From positions 16,412 through 80,411 of the forward strand of contig NZ_JBHUOR010000141.1 of NCBI RefSeq assembly GCF_042686175.1: 64,000 nt of DNA, given 5' to 3'. The stretch comes from Kurthia populi. GTDB taxonomy: Bacteria > Bacillota > Bacilli > Bacillales_A > Planococcaceae. A model generated the notes under the pieces. The model was not told the DNA's origin, did not search any database, and worked only from the letters and a program-made list of their open reading frames with translations. The translations under genes were made by a program, and so were the position numbers. Of this stretch, positions 43,131-52,766 are shown in pieces (position 1 is the stretch's first letter; every line of letters starts with the position of its first letter).

Positions 43131-44243
43131 CTATTCTCCTTGGAAAATTAATTCAACTATTTTATCAAGAGTTGCTTCCACAATATCTTCTGGTACTTCT
43201 TGTCCATTAGTATAGTAAGCAAGTCCTTTATTATATTTAATCATTAAATTGACTATAGGGCCAATAGAATTTGTTTCATCTAGCTTTGTAAAAATTAATT
43301 TTGTAATTGGAAGTCTTTCAAACTGCTCGATAATCACTTCTAGATCACGCTGTTTTGCTGTAAGTGCTAAAACTAAATAATTTTCAGTTTCTTTATTAAT
43401 ATCGATTAATTCAACTAAATCATTAATATATTTACTTTCGTTGTAATTTCGTCCTGCAGTATCAATAAAAATCAAATCACAATGTTTTAAATTATCAATT
43501 GCTTTTACATAATCCTCATGTGAGTAGACAACTTCTACAGGTGCTTGTAGCAAATTAGCATATGTTTTCAATTGCTCAATCGCTCCAATTCGATATGTAT
43601 CCGCCGTAATAAATCCAATCTTCTTACGTTTTTCCAATACTGCACGAGCAGCCATTTTAGCAATAGTTGTTGTTTTTCCAACACCTGTAGGACCAACCAC
43701 ATTAATAAATCGTTTATCAAAAGATTGATTTCCTATTGAAAACTGATCTAGCTCTTGACGTAATGCCATTTTAGCAAATCGTATTAATTGTTGTGTTGTT
43801 AACTCTTCACGACTATTTTTATACATGTCAAAAAGCTCATCACTAATTGATGTGATGAGCTTTTTGTCTAATTCTTGATGTTCCATTTGCTCAATAATAG
43901 ATGTGAAAATAACCGGATACTTTGTAGTTGCTGTTTGCTGTTTCTTTATTAAATCTTTTAATGTCACTAACTCATGTCGAATTTCTTCAACATGCGTTGG
44001 TTGTAGAGTAATAGAATTTTTTTCTATTACATCATTTGATTTTAATTCTATATTTTCTATAGATGACATTGTCGTACGTTCGATTCCAATGACAACTTCA
44101 AAGTATTTCTTTTTAAACAAACCTAGAAACCCTTTTGAATATATAGGCTTTGAACTAATAATAATCGCTTCATCACCAAAATCTTTTTGTACTTTTTTCA
44201 TTGCTTCTGCCATTGTAGAAGCTGTATATTTTTTCATCTTCAT
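43131..44243 (-). CDS. flhF: Flagellar SRP-like GTPase FlhF
   Basis: A signal-recognition-particle GTPase that sets flagellar position with FlhG. The 370 residues have a basic N-terminal domain (1-75) and an NG domain with GPTGVGKTTTIAKMA (184-198), DTYRIGAIEQL, DTAGRNY and TKLDETNSIG. The ATG overlaps the flhA stop (ATGA). The DNA coding for residues 127-138 contains a perfect 14-bp terminator-like hairpin (43830-43865). Confidence 0.95.
   Translation of the reverse strand: MKMKKYTASTMAEAMKKVQKDFGDEAIIISSKPIYSKGFLGLFKKKYFEVVIGIERTTMSSIENIELKSNDVIEKNSITLQPTHVEEIRHELVTLKDLIKKQQTATTKYPVIFTSIIEQMEHQELDKKLITSISDELFDMYKNSREELTTQQLIRFAKMALRQELDQFSIGNQSFDKRFINVVGPTGVGKTTTIAKMAARAVLEKRKKIGFITADTYRIGAIEQLKTYANLLQAPVEVVYSHEDYVKAIDNLKHCDLIFIDTAGRNYNESKYINDLVELIDINKETENYLVLALTAKQRDLEVIIEQFERLPITKLIFTKLDETNSIGPIVNLMIKYNKGLAYYTNGQEVPEDIVEATLDKIVELIFQGE
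43830..43865 (-). repeat. Terminator-like hairpin inside flhF
   Basis: AAAAAGCTCATCAC (43830-43843) is exactly complementary to GTGATGAGCTTTTT (43852-43865), with an 8-base loop. On either strand the stem ends in five T residues, so it looks like a bidirectional intrinsic terminator although it lies in coding sequence. It could lower transcription of flhG, cheB-D and sigD downstream; this is inference. Confidence 0.65.
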
Positions 44244-46273
44244 TCTACATTCACCACTCCAACACTTTGAATTTCAATTGATGCTTCTAGCTCATTATAC
44301 GAAAGAATTGGAATTTGTGGGAAGTAGCGTTCTGTTAATTGTCGTACATACATGCGCACAGCAGGTGAACATAAAATTACAGGTGATTGTTCAAAAAATG
44401 CTATGCGTTCCACTTCTTTAGAAATGGCTTCTAAAATCATTTGAGACATTTGTGGATCTATTGCTAAATAATTACCATGCTCTGTTTGCTGAATACTATC
44501 TGCTACTATTTTTTCTACTTTAGCAGATACCGTTAACACTTTTAATTCCGGTTGATTACCAACATATTGAGTAGTAATTTGACGAGCTAGGCCTTGTCGA
44601 ACATATTCTGTTAACACATCTACATCTGATGTTAGTTTTGAATAATCAGCTAATGTTTCAAAAATAATTGGTAAATTACGTACAGATACGTTTTCTCTTA
44701 GTAAATTAGCTAATACTTTTTGTATTTCACCTATCGCCATTGGTGTAGGTGTTAATTCTTCTACAAGAATAGGGGATGTTTCGTGTAAGTGGTCAATCAA
44801 TTGTTTTGTCTCTTGACGTCCCAATAACTCTGATGCATTTGCGCGAATAATTTCTGTTAAATGCGTAGAAACTACACTTGGTGGATCCACAACAGTGTAT
44901 CCCAGCATTTCAGCTTCTTCTTTCACTAATTCAGTAATCCATTTTGCAGGAAGGCCAAATGACGGCTCAACAGTATCAATACCATCAATTGAATTCTCCT
45001 CACCAGGACTCATCGCCAAATAATGATCTAACAAGAGCTCTCCATTAGCCATTTCATTCCCTTTAATTTTGATACGATATTCATTAGGTTGCAGTTGAAT
45101 ATTGTCTCTAATACGTACTACCGGTATAACAATACCTAATTCTAAAGCTAATTGACGACGAATCATAACTACTCGGTCAAGTAAATCTCCACCTTGAGCT
45201 GCATCAACTAGAGGAATTAATCCATATCCAAATTCAAATTCAATCGGATCAACATTTAATAAATTCACAACATTTTCTGGACTCTTCAGATTATCTGTAA
45301 CAACCTCTTCTTCGATTTCTTCTTGTTCTTCAACAGTTTCTTTTGTAGAACGTTTTTGTTGATATGCTAGTAATGCAATAATTGCTGCCACAGGAATTGT
45401 CACAAAATCACTAACAGGTGTTAGTAATCCTAATAAAAAGATTGTACCAGCTGCTACATATAATACTTTTGCATCTCCAAATAATTGACGCATAATATCC
45501 GTACTAAAATTACCATCTGATCCAGCACGTGTCACGACAATACCTGTAGCTGTAGAAATAATTAATGCAGGAATTTGTGAAACTAATCCATCCCCGACTG
45601 TCAATGTAGTAAATCGACTAATAGCGTCTGCAAATTCCATTTCCATTTGCACAACACCAATAACAATACCGAACAAAATATTAATAATAACAATAATGAT
45701 ACCAGCTATTGCATCACCTTTAACAAATTTCGTTGCCCCATCCATTGCTCCATAAAAATCGGCTTCTCCTGAAACTTTCTCACGACGTTCGCGCGCTTGC
45801 GTTTCAGAAATCAAACCTGCATTTAAGTCTGCATCAATAGCCATTTGTTTACCTGGCATTGCATCTAATGTGAATCGAGCAGCAACTTCAGATACACGTT
45901 CAGAACCTTTTGTAATAACAAGGAAGTTTATAATTACTAAAATAATAAATACTACTAATCCTACTACAAGATTTCCGCCAACAACAAATGTACCAAATGT
46001 TTCTACAACATTCCCTGCTTCACCACCACTTAAAATAGCTCGTGTAGTTGAAACATTTAAGCCTAATCTAAATAATGTTAAAAGCAAAAGAATTGTGGGA
46101 AAAATAGAAAACTCAAGTGCTTCTTTCATATTCATAGCAATTAATAAAACAAGAATTGCCAATGCAATATTCATGATAATTAAAAAGCTTAATAGCCATG
46201 TTGGCAGAGGGATAATCAGCATCGCTACAATCATAATAACGGCTGCTAAAACACCTATGTCGCGAAATTTCAT
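44240..46273 (-). CDS. flhA: Flagellar export apparatus protein FlhA
   Basis: Large membrane component of the flagellar type III export gate, forming the nonameric ring that docks substrates. The 677 residues have eight predicted membrane segments in the first 310 residues with the FHIPEP signature (RFTLDAMPGKQMAIDADL, then NAGLI at about 150-170). An acidic linker and the cytoplasmic substrate-docking domain (about 340-677) follow. It begins 16 bp past flhB and overlaps flhF by four bases. Confidence 0.97.
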   Translation of the reverse strand: MKFRDIGVLAAVIMIVAMLIIPLPTWLLSFLIIMNIALAILVLLIAMNMKEALEFSIFPTILLLLTLFRLGLNVSTTRAILSGGEAGNVVETFGTFVVGGNLVVGLVVFIILVIINFLVITKGSERVSEVAARFTLDAMPGKQMAIDADLNAGLISETQARERREKVSGEADFYGAMDGATKFVKGDAIAGIIIVIINILFGIVIGVVQMEMEFADAISRFTTLTVGDGLVSQIPALIISTATGIVVTRAGSDGNFSTDIMRQLFGDAKVLYVAAGTIFLLGLLTPVSDFVTIPVAAIIALLAYQQKRSTKETVEEQEEIEEEVVTDNLKSPENVVNLLNVDPIEFEFGYGLIPLVDAAQGGDLLDRVVMIRRQLALELGIVIPVVRIRDNIQLQPNEYRIKIKGNEMANGELLLDHYLAMSPGEENSIDGIDTVEPSFGLPAKWITELVKEEAEMLGYTVVDPPSVVSTHLTEIIRANASELLGRQETKQLIDHLHETSPILVEELTPTPMAIGEIQKVLANLLRENVSVRNLPIIFETLADYSKLTSDVDVLTEYVRQGLARQITTQYVGNQPELKVLTVSAKVEKIVADSIQQTEHGNYLAIDPQMSQMILEAISKEVERIAFFEQSPVILCSPAVRMYVRQLTERYFPQIPILSYNELEASIEIQSVGVVNVE

Positions 46274-46289
46274 GTTTGTCCCTCCCTAA

Positions 46290-47378
46290 CTAAATCTTAC
46301 GTTTAATGCGATATACATACGCAAGTACTTCTGCAACTGCTTTAAAAAATTCTTCTGGTATACGGTCATTAATTTTAACTTGGTCATACATAGCTCTGGC
46401 AAGGGGCCGATTTTCTACCATGACAACCTTATTTTCTTTTGCAATTAATTTTATCTTTTGTGCAACAAAATCTGTTCCTTTAGCAACGACTTTGGGTGCA
46501 TCCATAGCATCCTCATCGTATTTTAAAGCAATTGCATAATGCGTTGGATTTGTAATGACTACATCTGCTTGAGGTACTTCCTGCATCATTCTACGCATTG
46601 ACATTTCTCTTTGCCTTTGTTTAATTTTTGATTTGATTAAAGGGTCACCTTCAACATTTTTGTATTCATCTTTAATATCTTGTTTAGACATTCGAAGGTT
46701 TTTTTCATAATCATATTTTTGATACATGTAATCTAAAATCGCAATAACCATCAATACAATAGAAGCTGCTATACCCATGTATGCCACAAGTTTTGAAACT
46801 GTTATCAAGGCTGCTCCTGGGGTTTTATGTGCTAAGCTTAAAACTTCCTCAATGTTAATATATAATACTAAAAATGTTGTGGTACCTATAAAAGATATTT
46901 TCAAAATTGATTTTAATAACTCAACAATTGCTTTGAGCGAAACAATTCGTTTTAACCCCTTTATCGGGTCAATTTTTTTTAAATCAAATTTTAACGTTTC
47001 AGTTGTAAATAGTAATCCGAACTGCATAAAATTAGCCGCAATTGCTGCAACAACTGCAACTATAAAAATTGGCACTACAATCATAGCTAATTCTTTTAGT
47101 ATATCCCAATACATTTCCATAATGGAAGAAATAGTAATCGTTTTAACAGTCATATTATGTACAATAATTTCTCTGAAAAAAGACATCATTTCTTCTTTCA
47201 TAGATCCTGCCACAAAAGTTAAATATAAAAATATCGCTAATAGGACTATTGCGCTTGTTACGTCTTGACTTTTTAATACCTGCCCTTTTTTTCTAGAGTC
47301 TTGACGTTTTTTTGGTGTTGCTTTTTCAGTTTTCTCACCTGCAAAAAACTGTATATTTAATTGAACTAACATATTCAT
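46290..47378 (-). CDS. flhB: Flagellar export switch protein FlhB
   Basis: Switches export from rod/hook to filament substrates through autocleavage. It has the N-terminal signature LNIQFFAGEKTEKATPKKR, four membrane segments, and the cleavage site NPTH with Asn at about residue 277. The C-terminal FlhB domain is intact. ATG 47378 gives 362 residues; ATG 47372 (MLVQLN) aligns best with B. subtilis, and neither has a strong ribosome site, so coupling to fliR is likely. A TTG at 47387 is less plausible. Confidence 0.95.
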   Translation of the reverse strand: MNMLVQLNIQFFAGEKTEKATPKKRQDSRKKGQVLKSQDVTSAIVLLAIFLYLTFVAGSMKEEMMSFFREIIVHNMTVKTITISSIMEMYWDILKELAMIVVPIFIVAVVAAIAANFMQFGLLFTTETLKFDLKKIDPIKGLKRIVSLKAIVELLKSILKISFIGTTTFLVLYINIEEVLSLAHKTPGAALITVSKLVAYMGIAASIVLMVIAILDYMYQKYDYEKNLRMSKQDIKDEYKNVEGDPLIKSKIKQRQREMSMRRMMQEVPQADVVITNPTHYAIALKYDEDAMDAPKVVAKGTDFVAQKIKLIAKENKVVMVENRPLARAMYDQVKINDRIPEEFFKAVAEVLAYVYRIKRKI

Positions 47379-47379
47379 T

Positions 47380-48156
47380 TTAGCCAATACCTATCAACTC
47401 CATGTATTGCCGCATCGAGACAAACATAAATTTAAATAACTGCTGCATCACCTCAGACATTACTGTAAACATAACAACCATTGTGACAAACGCCACAAAA
47501 ATCTTCACTGGAAAACCGATTACAAAAATATTAAGTTGTGGCACAGTTTTTGCAACAATTCCTAGGGCTAAATCAGTCAAAAATACAGTAGCTACAATAG
47601 GAATAGCTAATTGAAACGCAATAATAAACATTCCAGCGAACATTTGTATTACAAACATAACTGTATTTTCTGTTGCAAGTTTCGGCCATGTCTGTGCAAC
47701 AGGTACAAATTCATAACTATAATAAATTGCATCTAATAAAAGATGATGGCCATTAGCACTCAATAATAATAATAAAGCTATAACATTAAAAAATTGTCCA
47801 GTTAAAGGACTTTGTGTTCCCGTTTGTGGATCAATAACATTGGCAATAGCAAATCCTATTTGGAAGTCAATAAAACCTCCAGCTATTTGCACTGCTGACA
47901 TTACAATATACGCTAACAAACCTAATGTTAGTCCCACAAGTGCTTCTTTAATAATCAATAAAGCATAATTACCATCAACTTCAATCATTTCAGCATCCAT
48001 AGGAAGTGCAATAATTACTGAAAATAAAACTGCTAATCCAATCTTTACTTGATTTGGAATTGTTCGATATGAAAAAAAAGGCACTGTTGCTAAAAAAGCA
48101 CTTAATCGGACAAGAATCAATATGATTAATGGAATTTTTGCTACCAATATTTCCAT
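47380..48156 (-). CDS. fliR: Flagellar export apparatus protein FliR
   Basis: Core export gate membrane protein, 258 residues, five or six hydrophobic segments. Family features include LVRLSAFLATVPFF near the N-terminus and GGFIDFQIGFAIANVIDPQ with TGTQSPLTGQF in the middle. It follows fliQ by four bases and ends one base before the flhB start. Confidence 0.94.
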   Translation of the reverse strand: MEILVAKIPLIILILVRLSAFLATVPFFSYRTIPNQVKIGLAVLFSVIIALPMDAEMIEVDGNYALLIIKEALVGLTLGLLAYIVMSAVQIAGGFIDFQIGFAIANVIDPQTGTQSPLTGQFFNVIALLLLLSANGHHLLLDAIYYSYEFVPVAQTWPKLATENTVMFVIQMFAGMFIIAFQLAIPIVATVFLTDLALGIVAKTVPQLNIFVIGFPVKIFVAFVTMVVMFTVMSEVMQQLFKFMFVSMRQYMELIGIG

Positions 48157-48160
48157 TCTC

Positions 48161-48430
48161 TCACCCTATATACCTTGTTAAGTTTTCAAAAATATCTTTT
48201 GTGTATGTAACAACCTTTGTTAGCATCCAAGGGCCAAAAAATACGATGGCTAATAATACAGCGATAATTTTTGGAACAAAAGATAATGTTTGCTCTTGAA
48301 TTTGAGTCGTTGCTTGAAAGATACTCACAAGTAAACCAACTACTAATGCTACAAGTAAAAGGGGCCCTGAAGCCATAATCACAACAGTAATTGCACGTTC
48401 GGCAATTGATATAACTAGTTCTTGTGACAT
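48161..48430 (-). CDS. fliQ: Flagellar export apparatus protein FliQ
   Basis: Small membrane protein of the export gate (FliP5-FliQ4-FliR1), 89 residues with two hydrophobic hairpin segments. Conserved elements are GPLLLVALVVGLLVSIFQA and TQIQEQTLSFVPKI. It is encoded between fliP and fliR. Confidence 0.95.
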   Translation of the reverse strand: MSQELVISIAERAITVVIMASGPLLLVALVVGLLVSIFQATTQIQEQTLSFVPKIIAVLLAIVFFGPWMLTKVVTYTKDIFENLTRYIG

Positions 48431-48443
48431 TTTTATTCATCCC

Positions 48444-49109
48444 CTAAAAGCTTTGTAATAGTGACTTCATCACGAGTGACCAGCCATCTACTAATACAAA
48501 TAATAAAATTTTAAAAGGTAGCGAAATCATTACTGGCGGTAGCATCATCATCCCCATAGACATTAAAACACTAGCTACAATCATATCAATGACTAAAAAT
48601 GGTATAAAAATCATAAATCCCATTTGAAATGCTGTTTTTAATTCACTTATGGTGTATGCCGGTACTAATGTCGTTAATGGTATATCCTCTACTTTTTCAG
48701 GCATTTCTTGATTTCTATAACTTAGAAATAAATCTAAGTCATTTTGGCGTGTATGTTTAGCCATAAACTCTTTAAAAGGTGTAGCTGCATTATCATATGC
48801 CTCATCTAAAGTTATTTCTTCATTAAACAATGGTTGTAAAGCGCCTTTATTCACTTCTTGTAGAGTTGGTGACATAATAAAAAATGTTAAGAACATTGCT
48901 AAGCCTATAATTACCTGATTAGGCGGCATTGTATTCGTTGCAAGAGCTGTTCTTACAAACGACAAAACAATGACGACTCGAGTAAAACAAGTCATCAAAA
49001 TCAAAATACTTGGTGCAATAGAGAGTACTGTCAACAATAGCATTAGCTTCACAGAAGTCGAAACATTGGCAGCACTACTATCAGAAAAATAATTTATAAA
49101 ATCACTCAT
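48444..49109 (-). CDS. fliP: Flagellar export apparatus protein FliP
   Basis: Pore-forming core of the export gate, 221 residues with four membrane segments. Family segments are LTVLSIAPSILILMTCFTR, VLSFVRTALATNTMPPNQVI, LVPAYTISELKTAFQMGF and the C-terminal MGMMMLPPVMISLPFKILLF. The start overlaps fliO by eight bases. Confidence 0.96.
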   Translation of the reverse strand: MSDFINYFSDSSAANVSTSVKLMLLLTVLSIAPSILILMTCFTRVVIVLSFVRTALATNTMPPNQVIIGLAMFLTFFIMSPTLQEVNKGALQPLFNEEITLDEAYDNAATPFKEFMAKHTRQNDLDLFLSYRNQEMPEKVEDIPLTTLVPAYTISELKTAFQMGFMIFIPFLVIDMIVASVLMSMGMMMLPPVMISLPFKILLFVLVDGWSLVMKSLLQSF

Positions 49110-49770
49110 CTTTCAGGCTGCTCTCCTTCTGTTTCAACACTTGTAATTCTTCATTACGTTGTTGTTTAATTTGATCTAAACGGCTTACAAATTCCGTTTT
49201 AAAATCATCCTTACCATCTATTTCTACCGTTTTTTTCTTTTTTAATAATTTTAAAAAAGGTGTTCCTTGAATTGGTTGAATTTGCTTTTCATTGTATAGA
49301 GCAATAAGTGAATTACGTTCTTGCTCATCTGTAATTTCTTTTAGCATATTTACATCTTCGCCTACACCAACTAGATAAAGAGAATTTCCTACTTTAACTA
49401 GTTGTACGGATTTTTGTGATCCTACAGAGATCCCGCCTAAATTTTGCATCATTTTAGTATGTTGATATTTTGTATTACGTTTATTTAAAACCCGTAATAC
49501 AAAATACAGTAATCCAATAACAAAAATTAAAGCAAAAATCATCTTAATGTATTCTCCAGCAGACACACCAACAGCTGTCGATTCTTTATCATTATCGACA
49601 GCTGCCTTTGTATCCTCTTTGCAGGCTTCATCTTTCTTGTTTCCTATACAGTCATCTACCATAATATTAGATGATGCATAACCCACTTCAGAAAAAGGTA
49701 CCGTTTCAGCAAATGGCAAAACATTACACAATACAAAGAAAAGCAATATAAAGCATACTTTTCTAAACAT
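49102..49770 (-). CDS. fliO: Flagellar biosynthesis protein FliO (FliZ)
   Basis: A membrane protein that assists FliP assembly. ATG 49770 (MFRKVCFILLFFVL) gives 222 residues with an N-terminal signal-like segment, an extracytoplasmic Asp/Lys-rich stretch (about 35-70), one membrane helix (IKMIFALIFVIGLLYFVLRV, about 75-95) and a cytoplasmic FliO domain. GGGG lies seven bases upstream. A TTG at 49803 inside cheY has no ribosome site. The coding DNA at 49572-49604 contains a perfect 11-bp inverted repeat. Confidence 0.9.
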   Translation of the reverse strand: MFRKVCFILLFFVLCNVLPFAETVPFSEVGYASSNIMVDDCIGNKKDEACKEDTKAAVDNDKESTAVGVSAGEYIKMIFALIFVIGLLYFVLRVLNKRNTKYQHTKMMQNLGGISVGSQKSVQLVKVGNSLYLVGVGEDVNMLKEITDEQERNSLIALYNEKQIQPIQGTPFLKLLKKKKTVEIDGKDDFKTEFVSRLDQIKQQRNEELQVLKQKESSLKDE

Positions 49771-49774
49771 CACC

Positions 49775-50137
49775 TTACCCCAAAGCTTTTTGAATAGCTT
49801 CAATAACTCGATCTGCTTGGAATGGTTTTACGATGAAGTCTTTAGCTCCTGCTTGAATAGCATCAATTACCATTGCTTGTTGTCCCATTGCAGAACACAT
49901 AATAATTGTTGCGTTCGGACTTGTCTTTTTAATTTCTTTCAAAGCTGCAATACCATCCATTTCTGGCATTGTAATATCCATTGTCACTAAATCTGGTTGC
50001 AATTCATTATATTTTTCAACAGCTTGAGCACCATCTGCTGCTTCTCCCACTACTTCAAATCCATTTTTTGTTAAAATATCCTTAATCATCATACGCATAA
50101 ATGCTGCATCATCTACGATTAAAATTTTCTTTGCCAT
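49775..50137 (-). CDS. cheY: Chemotaxis response regulator CheY
   Basis: Single-domain response regulator that, when phosphorylated by CheA, binds the flagellar switch. The 120 residues have the acidic pocket VDDAAF (Asp9, Asp10), phospho-Asp54 (TMDITMP), the Ser/Thr position in MCSAMG and Lys104 in IVKPF. It lies between fliY and fliO, as in B. subtilis. Confidence 0.97.
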   Translation of the reverse strand: MAKKILIVDDAAFMRMMIKDILTKNGFEVVGEAADGAQAVEKYNELQPDLVTMDITMPEMDGIAALKEIKKTSPNATIIMCSAMGQQAMVIDAIQAGAKDFIVKPFQADRVIEAIQKALG

Positions 50138-50157
50138 AATTAGATTCCTCCAAACGA

Positions 50158-51318
50158 TTATCGTAAGTTATTTAGTCTATCTGCCTTACTTAAGATATCT
50201 GTAATTCGCACACCAAAATTCTCATCAATAACAACTACTTCACCTTTTGCTATTAAACGACTATTTACTAAAATATCAACCGGTTCACCAGCTAATTTAT
50301 CTAATTCAATAATTGAACCGCTTACTAATTCTAATACGTCTTTTACTGAACGTTTTGTACGACCTAATTCAACTGTTACCTGCAAAGGTATATCTAGAAG
50401 CATATTTAAATTACGCGCTTCTGTTTGTTTTAATGATGGTTGTGTAAATTCTGTAAATTGTGCCTGTTGAACATTCATTGGTTGTTGTTGATATTGTTGA
50501 GGTTGTGCATACATCGGCTGTTGCATCATAGGCTGTTGCATTGGTTGTTCTTGTGAAGTCACTGGTTCAGAAACACTTTCTTTCTCTATTGAAATTTCTT
50601 CTACTGGTTCTGGATTCAATAGTTGTTGAACTAAGGATTGACTAAATTCCAAGGGTAATAACTGCATAATATTTGAATCAATTAATTCACCTATACGTAA
50701 ACGGAAAGATACACGTACCAGCAAATCCTCTTCTGGAATATTTTCAGAACCTTCATCTTCACGAATATTCATTAGATCAATTGATGGAGGAGAAATATCT
50801 ACTTTTTTATTAAATATTGTAGACATCGAAGTAGCTGCAGAGCCCATCATCTGATTCATTGCTTCTTGAACAGCACTTAAATGTATTTCACCTAATTCCT
50901 CTGATGGATTCAATCCATCTCCACCTAGCATCAAATCTGCAATAATAGCCGCATCGGATTGTTTGATTACAAGTAAATTCATTCCTGTTAAACCGATCGT
51001 ATATTCTACTTGAATAGCAACATACGGATGGGGAAATTCCTCCTCCAGTTTGTCACGATTAATCATTGAAATGGTTGGTGTGGTAATATCAACTTTTTGA
51101 CCCAGTAAAGAAGATAGTGCAGTTGCAGAACTGCCAAATGAAATATTACCTATCTCTCCTAAGGCATCCTGAGACATTTCATCTAAATAGTCTCCTACAT
51201 TATACTGTTCTTTTTGAGCAGACGCATCATCATTTTTATCATCACCTTTATCAATTGATTCACCACGAAGTAGTGCCTCAATTTCTTCTTGTGATAACAT
51301 ATCATCACTCATCATCAT
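50158..51318 (-). CDS. fliY: Flagellar switch protein and CheY-P phosphatase FliY
   Basis: C-ring protein of Gram-positives with both FliN-like and phosphatase functions. The N-terminal CheY-binding peptide is MLSQEEIEALL. The CheC-like domain holds two phosphatase motifs, LGEIGNISFGSSATALSSLL and VQEAMNQMMGSAATSM. A Gln/Pro/Met-rich linker (about 245-285) precedes the C-terminal FliN/SpoA domain (LLDIPLQVTVELGRTKRSV). The 386-residue frame overlaps the fliM end by 14 bases; GGAGGAG lies before three in-frame ATG codons, so the exact start is uncertain by a few residues. Confidence 0.95.
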   Translation of the reverse strand: MMMSDDMLSQEEIEALLRGESIDKGDDKNDDASAQKEQYNVGDYLDEMSQDALGEIGNISFGSSATALSSLLGQKVDITTPTISMINRDKLEEEFPHPYVAIQVEYTIGLTGMNLLVIKQSDAAIIADLMLGGDGLNPSEELGEIHLSAVQEAMNQMMGSAATSMSTIFNKKVDISPPSIDLMNIREDEGSENIPEEDLLVRVSFRLRIGELIDSNIMQLLPLEFSQSLVQQLLNPEPVEEISIEKESVSEPVTSQEQPMQQPMMQQPMYAQPQQYQQQPMNVQQAQFTEFTQPSLKQTEARNLNMLLDIPLQVTVELGRTKRSVKDVLELVSGSIIELDKLAGEPVDILVNSRLIAKGEVVVIDENFGVRITDILSKADRLNNLR

Positions 51319-52303
51319 CGTCTCCTCCTCTCAAAGACTCAATTACTTGAACAGCCATTTTTTTCTTCACTTTACCTGGCTGAGCAGTAAATTTTGGAAT
51401 ATTGTCTACTTTAATTGTTAATGGATTGGTAATGTTTTGATCTAACTGAATAACATCACCCTGTTGTAAAAATAAGAAATCTTCAATACTAATGTTTGTA
51501 GAACCTAATTCAGCTGTAACATCCACCTCAGATCGACGAATATTTTGCTCAATTCGAGCTTTTTGTTCTGGTGAATTTTCCCTAGTATTCGATTGCATCC
51601 AATATCGGACAGATAAATTTGGAACAATTGGTTCTAATACAACATGTGGAATGCAAATATTTATCATTCCACTAGTTTCACCAATGATAGAATTGAACGA
51701 AATAACGACTACCGTTTCATTTGGTGATATCATTTGTAAAAATTGAGGATTCACTTCTAACTCTGTTAAAATCGGGTCAATATCAGCAATATTTGCCCAT
51801 GCTTCACGTAAATTATCAAATGATCTCTCAAAGAGATTTGTCATTATTTTTTGTTCGATTTCCGTCAAATTATCTACATTACTATGACTTGTTCCTGCTC
51901 CACCCATCAAACGATCCAACATTGAATAAGCAATATTTGGATTAATTTCCATTAGAATATTGCCATCTAAAGGTGGCACATCAAATACATTGATTAATGT
52001 AATATTAGGTATGGAACGAATAAATTCTTCAAATGGTATCTGATCCACCGAAGCTACGGTGATTTGAACATAGCTGCGCAGCTGGGCAGAAAAATATGTT
52101 GTTAATAGGCGTGCAAAGTTTTCATGAATTCGCGTTAAGCTACGGATTTGATCTTTAGAAAATCGTAATGCTCGTTTAAAGTCATATACTTTTACTTTTT
52201 TCGTTTCTTCTTCTTTTTTCATATCTTCCGCCGACATTTCACCTGTTGATAACGCTGATAACAATGCATCAATTTCGGATTGTGATAACACATCTCCGGC
52301 CAT
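51305..52303 (-). CDS. fliM: Flagellar switch protein FliM
   Basis: C-ring protein that receives CheY-P. The 332 residues include the CheY-binding N-terminus (LSQSEIDALLSAL, 5-17), the CheC-like middle domain with MDRLMGG-type sequence (MLDRLMGGAGTS) and the C-terminal SpoA domain (VTAELGSTNISIEDFLFLQQ, then GDVIQLD). It overlaps fliY, and its own ribosome site GGAGGTGGG precedes the ATG. Confidence 0.96.
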   Translation of the reverse strand: MAGDVLSQSEIDALLSALSTGEMSAEDMKKEEETKKVKVYDFKRALRFSKDQIRSLTRIHENFARLLTTYFSAQLRSYVQITVASVDQIPFEEFIRSIPNITLINVFDVPPLDGNILMEINPNIAYSMLDRLMGGAGTSHSNVDNLTEIEQKIMTNLFERSFDNLREAWANIADIDPILTELEVNPQFLQMISPNETVVVISFNSIIGETSGMINICIPHVVLEPIVPNLSVRYWMQSNTRENSPEQKARIEQNIRRSEVDVTAELGSTNISIEDFLFLQQGDVIQLDQNITNPLTIKVDNIPKFTAQPGKVKKKMAVQVIESLRGGDDDDE

Positions 52304-52334
52304 TTGCCCACCTCCTTAAAAATTCATTTCTTTT

Positions 52335-52766
52335 TTATTGAATAATACATGATGTAATATACACACGCTGAATTTGACCTTCTTGCATTAATTCATTAAA
52401 TTTTGTTTTTAATGTATTTTGTAAAACCGCTTTTCCTTTTTTCCCTTCTAAATTCTCTTTTGATAACTCTGAAAGTTCTTCAATTAAAATATCTTTCATT
52501 TGAAAATCACGTTTTGTTAATTCTTCTGCAGCATCCTTACTATCCGTTTGTACTTTCAAAGAAATTTTAACAAAATTACTGCCTTTTAAGTTTGTAGTTA
52601 ATTCTTCTACATCAACAGAAGACTCTAACACTGTATCAATATCTGGCTCCGCATTTACCGTATCTTTCCCACCAATTTGGGTAATGACTACGGTGGCTAC
52701 AACACCGATTAAAGTTAGCGAAACCAACACAATAAGCATGATTGTTAGCACTTTATTTTTATTCAT
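52335..52766 (-). CDS. fliL: Flagellar basal-body associated protein FliL
   Basis: A single-pass membrane protein near the stator units that supports motor torque. ATG 52766 (MNKNKVLTIMLIVL) gives 143 residues with a membrane helix at about 5-27 and an extracytoplasmic FliL domain ending in KTKFNELMQEGQIQRVYITS. The start overlaps the swrD stop by eight bases (ATGAATAA), indicating coupling. Confidence 0.93.
   Translation of the reverse strand: MNKNKVLTIMLIVLVSLTLIGVVATVVITQIGGKDTVNAEPDIDTVLESSVDVEELTTNLKGSNFVKISLKVQTDSKDAAEELTKRDFQMKDILIEELSELSKENLEGKKGKAVLQNTLKTKFNELMQEGQIQRVYITSCIIQ

Noticed and set aside
43903..44421. Plus-strand open frame of 172 codons over flhF/flhA
   Set aside because: It is antisense to two clear genes, has Phe/Ile/Ser-rich composition typical of reverse-frame reading, no ribosome site and no recognisable family.
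45870..46289. Plus-strand open frame of 139 codons over the N-terminus of flhA
   Set aside because: Thr/Asn/Ile-rich antisense reading of membrane helices; no homology recognised.
46777..47268. Plus-strand open frame of 163 codons over flhB
   Set aside because: It is entirely antisense to flhB, and the composition follows the reverse complement of membrane-protein codons.
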